Source: Pseudomonas tensinigenes (GTDB lineage Bacteria > Pseudomonadota > Gammaproteobacteria > Pseudomonadales > Pseudomonadaceae). Taken from it: a stretch of 64,000 nucleotides of DNA. Both the position numbers and the translations under genes were made by a program. The stretch lies in assembly GCF_014268445.2 (NCBI RefSeq), contig NZ_CP077089.1, positions 6,490,001-6,554,000 of the forward strand. The letters are read 5' to 3'. Under the pieces are notes generated by a model. That model saw nothing but the letters and a program-made list of their open reading frames with translations. It ran no database searches and was not told the DNA's origin. Numbering within the stretch: the first letter of the stretch is position 1; each line of letters starts with the position of its first letter. Positions 45,687 through 55,389 of the stretch are shown here, one piece after another.

Positions 45687-48560
45687 TCAGCGGTAATCAT
45701 CCACCGGGACACAGGCGCAGAACAGGTTGCGATCGCCATAGACATTGTCGACCCGATTCACCGCCGGCCAATACTTGTGCGCTTTGGTGTGCGCATCCGG
45801 GGTAATGCCCTGCTCGATGCTGTAGGGACGCTCCCAAACCCCGGTGACATCCGCCAGAGTATGCGGCGCCCGTTTCAACGGGTTGTCCTCGGCCGGCCAG
45901 TTGCCGTTCTGCACTTCGGTGATTTCTGCACGAATGCTCAGCATCGCACCGATAAAGCGATCCAGTTCAGCCTTGGATTCACTCTCGGTCGGCTCGACCA
46001 TCAACGTGCCCGGCACCGGGAAGGACATGGTCGGCGCGTGGAAGCCGTAATCCATCAAGCGCTTGGCGACGTCTTCCTCACTGATTCCGGTCAGCGCCTT
46101 CAGCGGCCGCAGATCGAGAATGCATTCATGCGCGACTCGTCCATTGCGGCCGGTGTACAACACCGGGAACGCACCGGATAAATGCTGCGCCAGGTAATTC
46201 GCCGCGAGAATCGCCACTTCACTGGCGTCCGCCAATTGCGGGCCCATCATGGCGATGTACATCCAGCTGATCGGCAAAATACTTGCACTGCCCCATGGCG
46301 CCGCGCTGACGGCGCCGTTCTGCGCCAACGGCCCATCGATTGGCACCACAGGGTGATTGGCGACGAACGGCGCCAGATGCGCGCGAATCCCGATCGGTCC
46401 CATGCCCGGGCCGCCACCGCCGTGTGGGATGCAGAAGGTCTTGTGCAAATTCATGTGCGACACGTCGGCGCCGATGTCCGCCGGCCGCGCCAGCCCGACC
46501 TGCGCATTGAGGTTGGCGCCGTCCATGTACACCTGACCGCCGTGTTTGTGAATAACTTCGCAGATCTCGCTGATGCCCTCCTCGTACACACCATGGGTCG
46601 ACGGATAGGTCGCCATCAGGCACGACAACTTATCCCCAGCCTCGGCGGCTTTCGACTTCAAATCTTCCAGGTCGACGTTGCCGGCCTCGTCGCACTCGAC
46701 GATCACCACACGCATGCCGGCCATTTGCGCCGAGGCCGGGTTGGTACCGTGAGCCGAGGACGGAATCAGGCAGATATCCCGCGCGCCCTGCTGCCGGCTC
46801 TCGTGATATTTGCGGATCGCCAGCAGCCCGGCGTATTCGCCTTGGGCGCCGGAGTTGGGCTGCATGCAGATCGCATCGAACCCGGTGATTGCGCAGAGCC
46901 AGCGCTCCAGTTCTTCGATCATCAATGTGTAACCGACGGCCTGCTCGCGGGGCGCAAACGGATGCAGTTCGGCGAATTGCGGCCAGGTGATCGGGATCAT
47001 CTCGCTGGTGGCGTTGAGTTTCATCGTGCACGAGCCCAATGGGATCATCGACTGGTTGAGCGCGAGATCCTTGTTCTCCAGTTGTTTGAGATAGCGCAGC
47101 ATCTCGGTTTCGCTGTGATGAGCGTTGAATACCGGATGGCGCAGATAAGGCGTCTTGCGCTGAAGTTTGTCGGGGATGCCGGAAACCAGCACTTCGGCGT
47201 CGAGATCGTCGACGTTCAGCCCATGATCGGCACCGAGCAGTACATCGAACAGTTTCGCCACGGTGCGTTCATCGCAGGTCTCATCGAGACTCAGCCCGAC
47301 GCGACCACGGCCGAGAATCCTCAGGTTGATCTGCGCAGCCTGAGCACTCTCGATAATCGCGGTTTGCGCACCGCCGACGTCCAGCGTCAGCGTGTCGAAG
47401 AACTGCTCATTAACCCGGCTGATGCCTTTGCGCTCAAGCCCCGCCGCCAGAATGCAGGTCAACCGGTGCACACGCTGGGCGATGCGTTTCAAGCCTTCCG
47501 GGCCGTGATAGATCGTGTAGAAACTGGCGATGTTGGCCAGCAGGACTTGTGCGGTGCAGATGTTCGAATTGGCCTTCTCCCGGCGGATATGTTGTTCGCG
47601 GGTTTGCAGGGCCATGCGCAGCGCCACGTTGCCCCGGGCGTCCTTCGACACACCGATGATCCGCCCCGGAATCGCCCGTTTGTATTCCTCGCGACTGGCA
47701 AAGAACGCTGCGTGCGGCCCGCCGTATCCCATCGGCACGCCGAATCGCTGAGACGAACCGAACACCACATCGGCGCCCAGCTCCCCCGGTGGTGTCAGCA
47801 ATAGCAAGCTCAATAAATCGGTAGCGACACAAGCCAATGCCTGTTGCGCATGCAAGTGATCGATCAGTGGACGCAGATCGCAAACCTCGCCATGGGTGTC
47901 CGGATACTGCAGCAGCGCACCGAACACCTGATGCTGTTTCAGGTTATCCACAGCGTCGATGATCAGCTCGAAACCGAAGCCTTCGGCGCGGGTCTGCACC
48001 ACGGAAATGGTTTGCGGATGACAGTTCTCATCGACGAAGAACAGATTGCTCTTCGACTTTGCCACGCGCTTGGCCAGTGCCATGGCTTCCGCCGCCGCCG
48101 TGGCTTCATCGAGCAGCGAGGCGTTGGCCAATTCGAGGCCGGTGAGGTCGATGGTCAACTGCTGGAAATTCAGCAGCGCTTCGAGTCGGCCTTGAGCGAT
48201 CTCCGGTTGATAGGGCGTGTACGCGGTGTACCAGCCTGGATTTTCCAGCACGTTGCGCAGGATGACGGTCGGCGTGAGTGTGCCGTGGTAACCCATGCCG
48301 ATCAGACTGGTCCAGACCTGGTTCTGCTCGGCGTAACCGCGCAGTCTGGCCAGCGCGGCCTGTTCATCGAGGGCGGGCGGCAGATCCAGTGCGCGATTGA
48401 AGCGAATGCCCGGCGGCACGGTCTGCTCGATCAGTTCGACCCGGCTGCCGAGGCCGAGGCTGTCGAGCATCGCCTGTTGTTCGGCAGCATCGGGGCCGAG
48501 GTGACGGCGCAGGAAGGCATCGGGGTCGCGTAACTGGCTCAGGGACGGCAACTGGGACAT
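45687..48560 (-). CDS. gcvP: Glycine dehydrogenase (decarboxylating), P protein
   Basis: A 957-aa PLP enzyme that decarboxylates glycine and passes the aminomethyl group to the lipoyl arm of GcvH. PLP Lys707 lies in [24 protein letters not shown]; the N-terminal half begins [17 protein letters not shown]. It is the single-chain form, not the split GcvPA/GcvPB. It lies downstream of gcvH but behind a terminator and a repeat pair, so it may have its own promoter in the gap 48561-48661. Confidence 0.97.
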   Translation of the reverse strand: MSQLPSLSQLRDPDAFLRRHLGPDAAEQQAMLDSLGLGSRVELIEQTVPPGIRFNRALDLPPALDEQAALARLRGYAEQNQVWTSLIGMGYHGTLTPTVILRNVLENPGWYTAYTPYQPEIAQGRLEALLNFQQLTIDLTGLELANASLLDEATAAAEAMALAKRVAKSKSNLFFVDENCHPQTISVVQTRAEGFGFELIIDAVDNLKQHQVFGALLQYPDTHGEVCDLRPLIDHLHAQQALACVATDLLSLLLLTPPGELGADVVFGSSQRFGVPMGYGGPHAAFFASREEYKRAIPGRIIGVSKDARGNVALRMALQTREQHIRREKANSNICTAQVLLANIASFYTIYHGPEGLKRIAQRVHRLTCILAAGLERKGISRVNEQFFDTLTLDVGGAQTAIIESAQAAQINLRILGRGRVGLSLDETCDERTVAKLFDVLLGADHGLNVDDLDAEVLVSGIPDKLQRKTPYLRHPVFNAHHSETEMLRYLKQLENKDLALNQSMIPLGSCTMKLNATSEMIPITWPQFAELHPFAPREQAVGYTLMIEELERWLCAITGFDAICMQPNSGAQGEYAGLLAIRKYHESRQQGARDICLIPSSAHGTNPASAQMAGMRVVIVECDEAGNVDLEDLKSKAAEAGDKLSCLMATYPSTHGVYEEGISEICEVIHKHGGQVYMDGANLNAQVGLARPADIGADVSHMNLHKTFCIPHGGGGPGMGPIGIRAHLAPFVANHPVVPIDGPLAQNGAVSAAPWGSASILPISWMYIAMMGPQLADASEVAILAANYLAQHLSGAFPVLYTGRNGRVAHECILDLRPLKALTGISEEDVAKRLMDYGFHAPTMSFPVPGTLMVEPTESESKAELDRFIGAMLSIRAEITEVQNGNWPAEDNPLKRAPHTLADVTGVWERPYSIEQGITPDAHTKAHKYWPAVNRVDNVYGDRNLFCACVPVDDYR

Positions 48561-48661
48561 GACGGGCTCTCTCTTGGCTGGCGCTCGGCGTCAATGCAAC
48601 ACGGTCAAACCAGCATAGCAGCCCCCATCGCCGCCAATTTTCAGAGCAACCGCTTTCCCCT

Positions 48662-48750
48662 TGTGGGAGCGAGCCTGCTCGCGAATGCGGTGTGTCAGTC
48701 AATTCAAATGTTTCTGACAGAGCGCATTCGCGAGCAGGCTCGCTCCCACA
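48662..48750. repeat. REPIN, family A, between gcvH and gcvP
   Basis: Inverted family A pair. The inner part is also symmetric (GCGAATGCGGTGTGTCAG with CTGACAGAGCGCATTCGC), so the whole element folds into a long hairpin. Confidence 0.9.
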
Positions 48751-48770
48751 GGGGAAAATCATCGTGCATG

Positions 48771-48796
48771 AAAAAGCCCCGACAAGTCGGGGCTTT
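48771..48796 (-). terminator. Intrinsic terminator after gcvH
   Basis: On the minus strand AGCCCCGAC-TT-GTCGGGGCT followed by TTTT, 17 bases past the gcvH stop. It would separate gcvTH from gcvP. Confidence 0.85.
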
Positions 48797-48812
48797 GGGT
48801 ATTGCTTAAAGC

Positions 48813-49196
48813 TTACTCGCCGATGGCAGCCTTATAAGCAGCGGCATCGAGCAGCTTGTCCAGCTCAGCCTTGTCGCTTGGCTTGAGCTTGAAGATCCAC
48901 GCGCCGTACGGGTCGGAGTTCAACAGCTCTGGCGAACCGCCCAGCTCTTCATTGACCGCGATGACTTCACCGCTGATCGGCGAATAGATGTCGGAAGCAG
49001 CTTTCACCGATTCAACGACGCCAGCCTGATCTTCAGCGGCGAACACCTTGCCCACTTCAGTCAGCTCGACGAACACCACATCGCCCAGCGCTTCCTGCGC
49101 GTGATCGCTGATGCCCACGGTGACGGTGCCGTCAGCTTCCAGACGTGCCCATTCATGACTTTCGGCAAAACGCAGTTCAGCGGGGATATTGCTCAT
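48813..49196 (-). CDS. gcvH: Glycine cleavage system H protein
   Basis: A 127-aa lipoyl carrier that shuttles the aminomethyl group between GcvP, GcvT and the L protein. The lipoyl Lys65 is in [15 protein letters not shown]. The start [17 protein letters not shown] at 49196 is the family start; an in-frame extension to 49229 has no similarity. It follows gcvT by about 50 bases. Confidence 0.96.
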   Translation of the reverse strand: MSNIPAELRFAESHEWARLEADGTVTVGISDHAQEALGDVVFVELTEVGKVFAAEDQAGVVESVKAASDIYSPISGEVIAVNEELGGSPELLNSDPYGAWIFKLKPSDKAELDKLLDAAAYKAAIGE

Positions 49197-49245
49197 CTTC
49201 GGTGTCCTCGGAATTGGGTCAGCGGTCATGCCCGCCGGAAAAAGG

Positions 49246-50328
49246 TTAGATCAAAGTTTTGCCATGGCGGACGAAGGTCGGTTTGACCACCCGTACCGGG
49301 TACCACTTGCCACGGATTTCCACTTCGGCGCGGTCGGCGGTGGCCATCGGAACACGCGCCAGGGCAATCGATTTGCTTAGCGTAGGAGAGAAACTACCAC
49401 TGGTGATCTCCCCTTCGCCAACATCGGCGATGCGAACCACCTGATGGGCGCGCAAAACACCGCGTTCTTCCAGCACCAGACCAACCAGTTTGTGCGCGAC
49501 GCCAGCGGCTTTTTCCGCTTCCAGAGCAGTGCGACCGATGAACTGGCGCGAGGCCGGTTCCCAGGCAATGCTCCAGGCCATATTGGAGGCCAGTGGCGAA
49601 ACATCCTGATGAATGTCCTGACCGTAGAGGTTCATCCCGGCTTCGACGCGTAGCGTGTCACGGGCGCCGAGGCCGATCGGGGAAATGCCGGCGCCGACCA
49701 GATCGTTGAAGAACCCCGGCGCCTGACTGGCCGGCAGGCAGATTTCCAGACCATCTTCACCGGTATAACCGGTACGGGCGATAAACCAGTCACCGTCGGT
49801 GTAGCCTTCGAAGGGTTTGAGGTGCTGGATCAGCGTGGCGCGCGACTGGGTCACCAGTTCGGCAATCTTGTGCCGGGCCTGCGGTCCTTGAATGGCGAGC
49901 ATCGCCAGCTCGGCGCGTTCGTGCAGTTGCACGTCGTAATCGCCGCGCTGCGCGTTCATCCAGGCCAGATCCTGATCGCGGGTGGACGCGTTGAACACCA
50001 GACGATAAGCGTCATCGAGGCGGTAGACGATCATGTCGTCGACGATGCCGCCGCGCTCGTTGAGCATGGTGCTGTACAACGCACGGCCGGGGCGGTGCAG
50101 GCGGTCGACGTCATTGGCCAGCAAATGCTGCAGCCAGGCTTTGGCCTGGGGGCCGGTGACATCGATCACGGTCATGTGGGATACATCGAACACCCCGCAA
50201 TCGCGGCGCACTTCGTGGTGCTCCTCGACCTGCGAGCCGTAATGCAGGGGCATGTCCCAACCGCCAAAATCGACCATCTTCGCGCCGAGGGCGAGATGCA
50301 GGTCATACAGAGGCGTACGCTGTCCCAT
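49246..50328 (-). CDS. gcvT: Aminomethyltransferase (glycine cleavage T protein)
   Basis: A 360-aa tetrahydrofolate-dependent enzyme that releases ammonia and makes 5,10-methylene-THF from the aminomethyl-lipoyl arm. Strings typical of GcvT are [30 protein letters not shown], the catalytic Asp in LANDVDRL, and [20 protein letters not shown] precedes the ATG. First gene of the cluster. Confidence 0.96.
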   Translation of the reverse strand: MGQRTPLYDLHLALGAKMVDFGGWDMPLHYGSQVEEHHEVRRDCGVFDVSHMTVIDVTGPQAKAWLQHLLANDVDRLHRPGRALYSTMLNERGGIVDDMIVYRLDDAYRLVFNASTRDQDLAWMNAQRGDYDVQLHERAELAMLAIQGPQARHKIAELVTQSRATLIQHLKPFEGYTDGDWFIARTGYTGEDGLEICLPASQAPGFFNDLVGAGISPIGLGARDTLRVEAGMNLYGQDIHQDVSPLASNMAWSIAWEPASRQFIGRTALEAEKAAGVAHKLVGLVLEERGVLRAHQVVRIADVGEGEITSGSFSPTLSKSIALARVPMATADRAEVEIRGKWYPVRVVKPTFVRHGKTLI

Positions 50329-50484
50329 GGGTTTCTCCTTCCGGGCGTGGCGAAGGTGCGGACAGTCGCTGCACAGCGTGAAAGCCTTGTAATAGAAGGC
50401 CTTCAGCCAATTTCAGCGAAAAGATCTGTCAGACGAACCGCACCGAATGCCGCGCATTGTAGCCGCATGATTCAGGACTCACTA

Positions 50485-52101
50485 CTAAGTGTTTCGATGG
50501 GCGGAGCGGCGAATCAGGCCGATGACCGGTAACAATCCAACCAGAACCAGAGTCAGCGCCGGCAAAGACGCCCGCGCCCATTCGCCTTCGCTGGTCATTT
50601 CAAAGATGCGTACGGCCAGCGTATCCCAGCCAAACGGGCGCATCAGCAGGGTCGCGGGCATTTCCTTGAGCACGTCGACGAACACCAGCAACGCCGCGCT
50701 CAGCGTGCCGGGCAGCAACAACGGCAGATACACTTTGAAAAACAGTCGCGGCCCACTGACACCCAGGCTACGTGCCGCTTCGGGCAAAGAGGGCCGTATA
50801 CGCGCCAGACTGCTTTCCAGCGGGCCGTAAGCGACCGCAATGAAGCGCACCAGATACGCCATCAGCAACGCTGCCAGACTGCCGAGCAGCAACGGCTTAC
50901 CGGCGCCTCCCAACCAAGCGGAGAGCGGAATCACCAGCTCGCGATCCAGATAACTGAACGCCAGCATGATCGACACCGCCAGCACCGAACCCGGCAAGGC
51001 GTAACCGAGATTAGCCAGACCCACCCCGGAGTTGATCGCCGGTGTCGGCGCCAGTCGCCGGGCGAAGGCCAGTAACAACGCAACGCTGACGGTGATCAGC
51101 GCCGCCATGCCACCTAAATAAAGGGTGTGCAGGATCAACCCGGCGTAGCGTTCATCGAGATCGAAACGCCCGCGCTGCCAGAACCAGACGATCAATTGCA
51201 GCAGTGGAATGACGAAGGCGCAGGCGAACACCAGGCCGCACCAGCTCATTGCCGCGAAGGCCTTGAGCCCGCGCAGGTGATACAGCGCTTTCATCCGAGG
51301 TCGCTCGTTACTTGCCCGGTTGGCGCCACGCGCGCGACGTTCGCCGTACAGCACCAGCATCACCACCAGCAACAACAGACTGGCCAATTGCGCGGCACTC
51401 GGCAGGCTGAAGAAGCCGTACCAGGTCTTGTAGATTGCCGTGGTGAAGGTGTCGAAGTTGAACACCGACACTGCACCGAAATCTGCCAGGGTTTCCATCA
51501 GCGCCAGCGCCACACCCGCGCCAATCGCAGGGCGCGCCATTGGCAACGCCACTCGCCAGAACGCTTGCCACGGCGATTGCCCGAGCACCCGCGCCGCTTC
51601 CATCAGGCCTTTACCCTGGGCGAGGAACGCGGTGCGCGCCAGCAGGTAAACGTACGGGTAGAAGACCAGCACCAGCACGATAATCACCCCGCCAGTGGAG
51701 CGCACCCGTGGCAGGCGCAGACCGGTGCCGAACCATTCCCTGAGCAGTGTCTGCACCGGGCCGGCGAAATCCAGCAGGCCGACGAAAACGAAGGCCAGCA
51801 CGTACGCGGGGATGGCGAAGGGCAGCATCAGCGCCCAGTCGAGCCAGCGTCGGCCGGGGAATTCGCAGAGGCTGGTGAGCCAGGCGAGGCTGACGCCGAG
51901 CAGCGTCACACCGACACCGACGCCAACGACCAGCGTCAGGGTGTTGCCCAGTAGGCGCGGCATCTGGGTTTGCCACAGGTGCGACCATATCTGCTGATCA
52001 ATGGTCTGCCAGGAGAGCAGCAGAACGCTCAGGGGCAACAGCACCAGCGCGGCGATGGCGAAGACGATGGGGTACCAGCGGCGTTGGGCGGGGTGGGCCA
52101 C
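50485..52101 (-). CDS. Iron ABC transporter permease (FbpB/HitB type)
   Basis: A 538-aa fused permease with two six-helix halves. Each half has an EAA loop: LMEAARVLGQSPWQAFWRVALPMARPA and LPEAARSLGVSGPRLFFKVYLPLLLPG. This double layout is typical of ferric-iron permeases FbpB/SfuB. It lies downstream of the ferric-binding-protein gene, separated by a 349-base gap filled with a family D repeat. No ATPase gene is adjacent, so the third subunit must come from elsewhere. Confidence 0.9.
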   Translation of the reverse strand: MAHPAQRRWYPIVFAIAALVLLPLSVLLLSWQTIDQQIWSHLWQTQMPRLLGNTLTLVVGVGVGVTLLGVSLAWLTSLCEFPGRRWLDWALMLPFAIPAYVLAFVFVGLLDFAGPVQTLLREWFGTGLRLPRVRSTGGVIIVLVLVFYPYVYLLARTAFLAQGKGLMEAARVLGQSPWQAFWRVALPMARPAIGAGVALALMETLADFGAVSVFNFDTFTTAIYKTWYGFFSLPSAAQLASLLLLVVMLVLYGERRARGANRASNERPRMKALYHLRGLKAFAAMSWCGLVFACAFVIPLLQLIVWFWQRGRFDLDERYAGLILHTLYLGGMAALITVSVALLLAFARRLAPTPAINSGVGLANLGYALPGSVLAVSIMLAFSYLDRELVIPLSAWLGGAGKPLLLGSLAALLMAYLVRFIAVAYGPLESSLARIRPSLPEAARSLGVSGPRLFFKVYLPLLLPGTLSAALLVFVDVLKEMPATLLMRPFGWDTLAVRIFEMTSEGEWARASLPALTLVLVGLLPVIGLIRRSAHRNT

Positions 52102-52450
52102 TTTTGGGTCTCTGGGGGGGGGTGGGGTGTTCTTGGATTGGGTATTTCAGGTTGGGATTTTTGCCCTCACCCTAGCCCTCTCCCGGAGGGAGAGGGGACT
52201 GACCGCGTAGTTTATGGGAATTACGCCGACCTGAAACATCGAGCCGAACTCAGGATTTGAATTCAACATAGATCGACTCCCTCTCCCGGAGGAACAGAGG
52301 ACTGACCGAGGTGCTCATGCAAGCTACATCGACCCGAGATATCGAGTCGAACTCAAGTTTCGAAAACAACACAAGTCGGCTCCCTCTCCCTCCGGGAGAG
52401 GGCTGGGGTGAGGGCAGCGATCTAACGTGAACAGCGTTATCGGAACAGAC
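52102..52450. repeat. Gap with an extended family D repeat
   Basis: The element at 52164-52414 has the usual ends (CCCTCACCCTAGCCCTCTCC and GAGAGGGCTGGGGTGAGGG) and an additional internal unit (about 52270-52310) repeating CCCTCTCCCGGAGG and GGACTGACCGAGG. It looks like tandem expansion of the repeat seen at 9115 and 15602. It lies between two genes probably transcribed together. No gene is seen. Confidence 0.7.
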
Positions 52451-53455
52451 TCAATTCCACCCCGCCCGATCCATCATCCGAATCGCCTCAGCCTGACGCT
52501 TGCCCGCCACTTCCACCGGCAAGGTATCAGCAATGAACTTGCCCCACGCAGCCACTTCTTCGGAAGGCGCCACCGCCGGGTTGGCCGGGAATTCCTGGTT
52601 CACGTCAGCAAAAATCTTCTGCGCCTCTGGCGTGGTCATCCACTCGACCAAAGCCTTGGCCGCTTCCGGGTGCGGCGCATGTTTGGTCAGGCCAATGCCC
52701 GACAGATTCACGTGCACACCGCGATCGGCCTGATTCGGCCAGAACAGCTTCACCGGCAGCTCCGGCTTCTGCTTGTGCAGGCGACCGTAGTAGTAAGTGT
52801 TGACGATGCCAACGTCGCACTGCCCGGCATTGATCGCTTCGAGCACCGCAACGTCATCGGAGAACACGTCGGTGGACAGGTTGTTGACCCAGCCCTTGAG
52901 GATCTTCTCGGTCTTCTCGGCGCCATGGACTTCGATCATGGTCGCGGTCAGCGACTGGTTGTAGACCTTCTTCGCCGTGCGCAGGCACAGGCGCCCTTCC
53001 CAGTTCTTGTCGGCCAGTGCTTCGTAGGTGGTCAGTTCGCCCGGCTTCACCCGCTCGGTGGAGTAGGCGATGGTCCGCGCGCGCAGGCTCAGGCCGGTCC
53101 AGGCGTGGCTGGACGAGCGATATTGCAGCGGGATATTGGCGTCGATGGTCTTCGAGGTGAACGGCTGGAGGATGCCCATCTGCTCGGCTTGCCAGAGGTT
53201 GCCGGCATCGACCGTGAGCAACAGGTCGGCAGTGGCGTTTTCACCTTCGGCCTTGATGCGCTGCATCAGCGGCGCTTCCTTGTCGGTGATGAACTTGATC
53301 TTCACCCCGGTCTTGGCGGTGTAGGCATCGAACACCGGTTTGATCAGCTCATCGATGCGCGACGAGTAAACCACCACCTCATCAGCGGCCTGGGCCGTTG
53401 TGCTACCGATCAGGGTCAGGGCCAGTGCGGTCAGAAGACGCTTGGGTGCCAACAT
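52451..53455 (-). CDS. Ferric iron periplasmic binding protein (FbpA/HitA type)
   Basis: A 334-aa periplasmic protein with signal peptide ([17 protein letters not shown]) and the class of ferric-binding proteins: [24 protein letters not shown] and the iron-ligating tyrosines Tyr221-223 in NTYYYGRLH. It binds free Fe3+ and hands it to the permease downstream. A degenerate Fur-like sequence lies upstream. Confidence 0.92.
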   Translation of the reverse strand: MLAPKRLLTALALTLIGSTTAQAADEVVVYSSRIDELIKPVFDAYTAKTGVKIKFITDKEAPLMQRIKAEGENATADLLLTVDAGNLWQAEQMGILQPFTSKTIDANIPLQYRSSSHAWTGLSLRARTIAYSTERVKPGELTTYEALADKNWEGRLCLRTAKKVYNQSLTATMIEVHGAEKTEKILKGWVNNLSTDVFSDDVAVLEAINAGQCDVGIVNTYYYGRLHKQKPELPVKLFWPNQADRGVHVNLSGIGLTKHAPHPEAAKALVEWMTTPEAQKIFADVNQEFPANPAVAPSEEVAAWGKFIADTLPVEVAGKRQAEAIRMMDRAGWN

Positions 53456-53487
53456 GGGAGTGGTCTCTCGGTCGGGAATTGTGGGCC

Positions 53488-53509
53488 AAATGATAAGGAC
53501 TCACATTTA
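53488..53509. promoter_or_regulatory. Degenerate Fur-box-like sequence upstream of the iron-binding protein
   Basis: AAATGATAAGGACTCACATT contains the GATAA half-element of Fur sites and an outer AAATG/CATTT symmetry, about 33-54 bases before the start. The match to the 19-bp consensus is weak; the context (iron uptake) raises the likelihood. Confidence 0.35.
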
Positions 53510-53586
53510 CCACCTCAATCGAACTCTTTTTGAAGGAGTTACCAGATGTTGCACAGCCTGAAATTTGTGGTGGCTGTTCTGGCCCC

Positions 53587-53651
53587 TTCGCGAGCAGGCT
53601 CGCTCCCACATTGGAATGCATTTCAAATGTGGGAGCGAGCCTGCTCGCGAA
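53587..53651. repeat. REPIN, family A (short spacer)
   Basis: Two family A cores with about 17 bases between them, downstream of the UbiH/UbiI-type hydroxylase gene on the minus strand. Confidence 0.9.
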
Positions 53652-53676
53652 GAGGCCATCAGCCTTAATGAAGATG

Positions 53677-54900
53677 TCAGGCTTTGGCGAGGGCCGGAAG
53701 ATCACCGGTCAACCCTAGGGCTTCACGCACAAACAGCGCCTTCGCCTCCGGCATCTGCTCCACCAGCTTCAACCCGGCATTCCTCAGCCAACGCACCGGC
53801 AACGGATCAGCCTGGAACAACCGCTCAAAGCCCTCCATCGCCGCCATCAACGCGAGGTTATGCGGCATGCGCCGACGCTCGTAACGGCTCAGCACTTTCA
53901 CATCGGCCAAACGCTCACCGCGCTCCGCCGCCTGCAACAGCACTTCGGCCAGCACCGCCGCATCGAGGAAGCCCAGGTTCACACCCTGCCCCGCCAACGG
54001 GTGAATGGTGTGCGCCGCATCGCCGATCAACGCCAGGCCTTCCGCCACATAACGCTTGGCATGGCGCTGACGCAGCGGCACGCACAGTCGCGGATCGGCA
54101 CTGATGACTTCGCCGAGACGCCCCTCAAAGGCACGCTCCAGCTCACGGCAGAAAGCCGCCTCATCCAGCGCCATCAATCGCTCGGCCTCGCTCGGCGTGG
54201 TCGACCAGACGATCGAACACCAATCCTGCTGCCCGTCACGTTCCAGCGGCAGAAACGCCAGCGGCCCGTGATCGGTAAAGCGCTGCCACGCAGTCATCTG
54301 ATGCGGCTTGCTGCTGCGCACGCTGGTAACGATGGCGTGATGCAGGTAATCCCACTCACGCGTCGCCACACCGGTGAGACGGCGAACAGCTGAGTTGGCA
54401 CCGTCAGCGGCAATCACCAGCGGCGCGCGCAACTGTCGACCATCGGCCAGCGTCAGCAGCCAGTCATCACCGGAGCGACGCATCTGCTCCAGCCGCGCAT
54501 TGGCGAGCATGCCCAGATCGCAATCGTGCAAACGGTCGAGCAAGGCGTCCTGCACCACGCGGTTTTCGACGATGTGGCCCAGCACCTCGGCGTGCACGCT
54601 GCTCGCCGAAAAGTGAATCTGCCCGGTGCCGCTGCCATCCCACACGTGCATGTCGGTGTACGGGCTGCTGCGGCGTGCGGCGATGCCATCCCACACACCG
54701 AGGCGTTCAAGAATGCGCTGGCTCGCCGCTGACAGGGCGCTCACGCGCGGTTCAAACGCAGCTTCAGCGTCGAACGGTTTGACGCTCAGTGGGCTGCCGT
54801 CGAGCAGCAGGACTTCGAGCCCGCTGTTCTGCAACGCCAACGCCAGGGCGCTGCCGACCATTCCGGCTCCGACAATCAGCAGATCTGCGCGCATGTCCAT
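53677..54900 (-). CDS. FAD-dependent UbiH/UbiI-type ubiquinone hydroxylase
   Basis: A 407-aa flavoprotein monooxygenase of the ubiquinone-hydroxylase family. FAD motifs are the N-terminal LLIVGAGMVGSALALALQNSGLEVLLLD, the middle LVIAADGANSAVRRLTG (DG motif), and the C-terminal ALIGDAAHTIHPLAGQGVNLGFLDA (GD motif). It adds a ring hydroxyl in ubiquinone synthesis, probably as UbiI or UbiF-like; the exact position is not resolvable. Four bases separate it from the DUF4442 gene, so it belongs to the ubiH-pepP operon. Confidence 0.9.
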   Translation of the reverse strand: MDMRADLLIVGAGMVGSALALALQNSGLEVLLLDGSPLSVKPFDAEAAFEPRVSALSAASQRILERLGVWDGIAARRSSPYTDMHVWDGSGTGQIHFSASSVHAEVLGHIVENRVVQDALLDRLHDCDLGMLANARLEQMRRSGDDWLLTLADGRQLRAPLVIAADGANSAVRRLTGVATREWDYLHHAIVTSVRSSKPHQMTAWQRFTDHGPLAFLPLERDGQQDWCSIVWSTTPSEAERLMALDEAAFCRELERAFEGRLGEVISADPRLCVPLRQRHAKRYVAEGLALIGDAAHTIHPLAGQGVNLGFLDAAVLAEVLLQAAERGERLADVKVLSRYERRRMPHNLALMAAMEGFERLFQADPLPVRWLRNAGLKLVEQMPEAKALFVREALGLTGDLPALAKA

Positions 54901-54903
54901 GCT

Positions 54904-55389
54904 TTAAGCCTGTCTCGCTTGCGGCTTGAGCCGCACATAAAGGGTTTTACCGACCCGCGCCACCAGATTGCCGGCGCCGTCATGAATGTCGACCTGCAAC
55001 TGCGGCAGGTACTTCTCGCCATTGGCGGTTTGCCGGCGAATCTCGGCGAGCAAGGTCTCGTCGATATTGAACCGGGCGAACACCGGGCCTTTGCCCGGCG
55101 CAATGAAATCGATATCGGCGGCCTTGTCCCAGACGATGTAGCGCGAGCCGAGGTTTTCCATGAGCATCAGCATGAAGAACGGATCGACCATCGAATACAG
55201 ACTGCCGCCAAACTGCGTGCCGACGTAGTTGCGGTTGTACCAGCCAAGGCCCATCGACACCTGAACGTCGCGGAAGTCATCGCTGATGTGCCGAACGCGT
55301 ACGCCAGCGCCGAGGTACGGCGGGTAGAACGTCATCACCCAGCGCATCAACCGCGCCTTGCCGAATTTAGCGGTCAACCACTTAAGCAT
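54904..55389 (-). CDS. DUF4442 (hotdog-like) protein
   Basis: A 161-aa protein with a hotdog/thioesterase-like fold. Markers are MTFYPPYLGAGVRVRHISDDF, NYVGTQFGGSLYSMVDPFFMLMLMENLG, and AFAPGKG-like DFIAPGKGPVFA. The lack of a classic catalytic Asp/Glu makes enzyme activity uncertain; some hotdogs bind acyl-CoA. The start at 55389 overlaps the ubiH stop by eight bases, so the genes are coupled. An open frame to 55680 upstream is inside ubiH. Confidence 0.82.
   Translation of the reverse strand: MLKWLTAKFGKARLMRWVMTFYPPYLGAGVRVRHISDDFRDVQVSMGLGWYNRNYVGTQFGGSLYSMVDPFFMLMLMENLGSRYIVWDKAADIDFIAPGKGPVFARFNIDETLLAEIRRQTANGEKYLPQLQVDIHDGAGNLVARVGKTLYVRLKPQARQA

Noticed and set aside
46182..47804. 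Plus-strand open frame of 540 codons opposite gcvP
   Set aside because: Complementary-strand shadow of gcvP without any recognisable domain or ribosome site.
50329..50484. Glycine riboswitch upstream of gcvT
   Set aside because: I looked for tandem glycine-aptamer elements in the leader but saw no convincing conserved cores; the leader is also short. A covariance-model scan would settle it.
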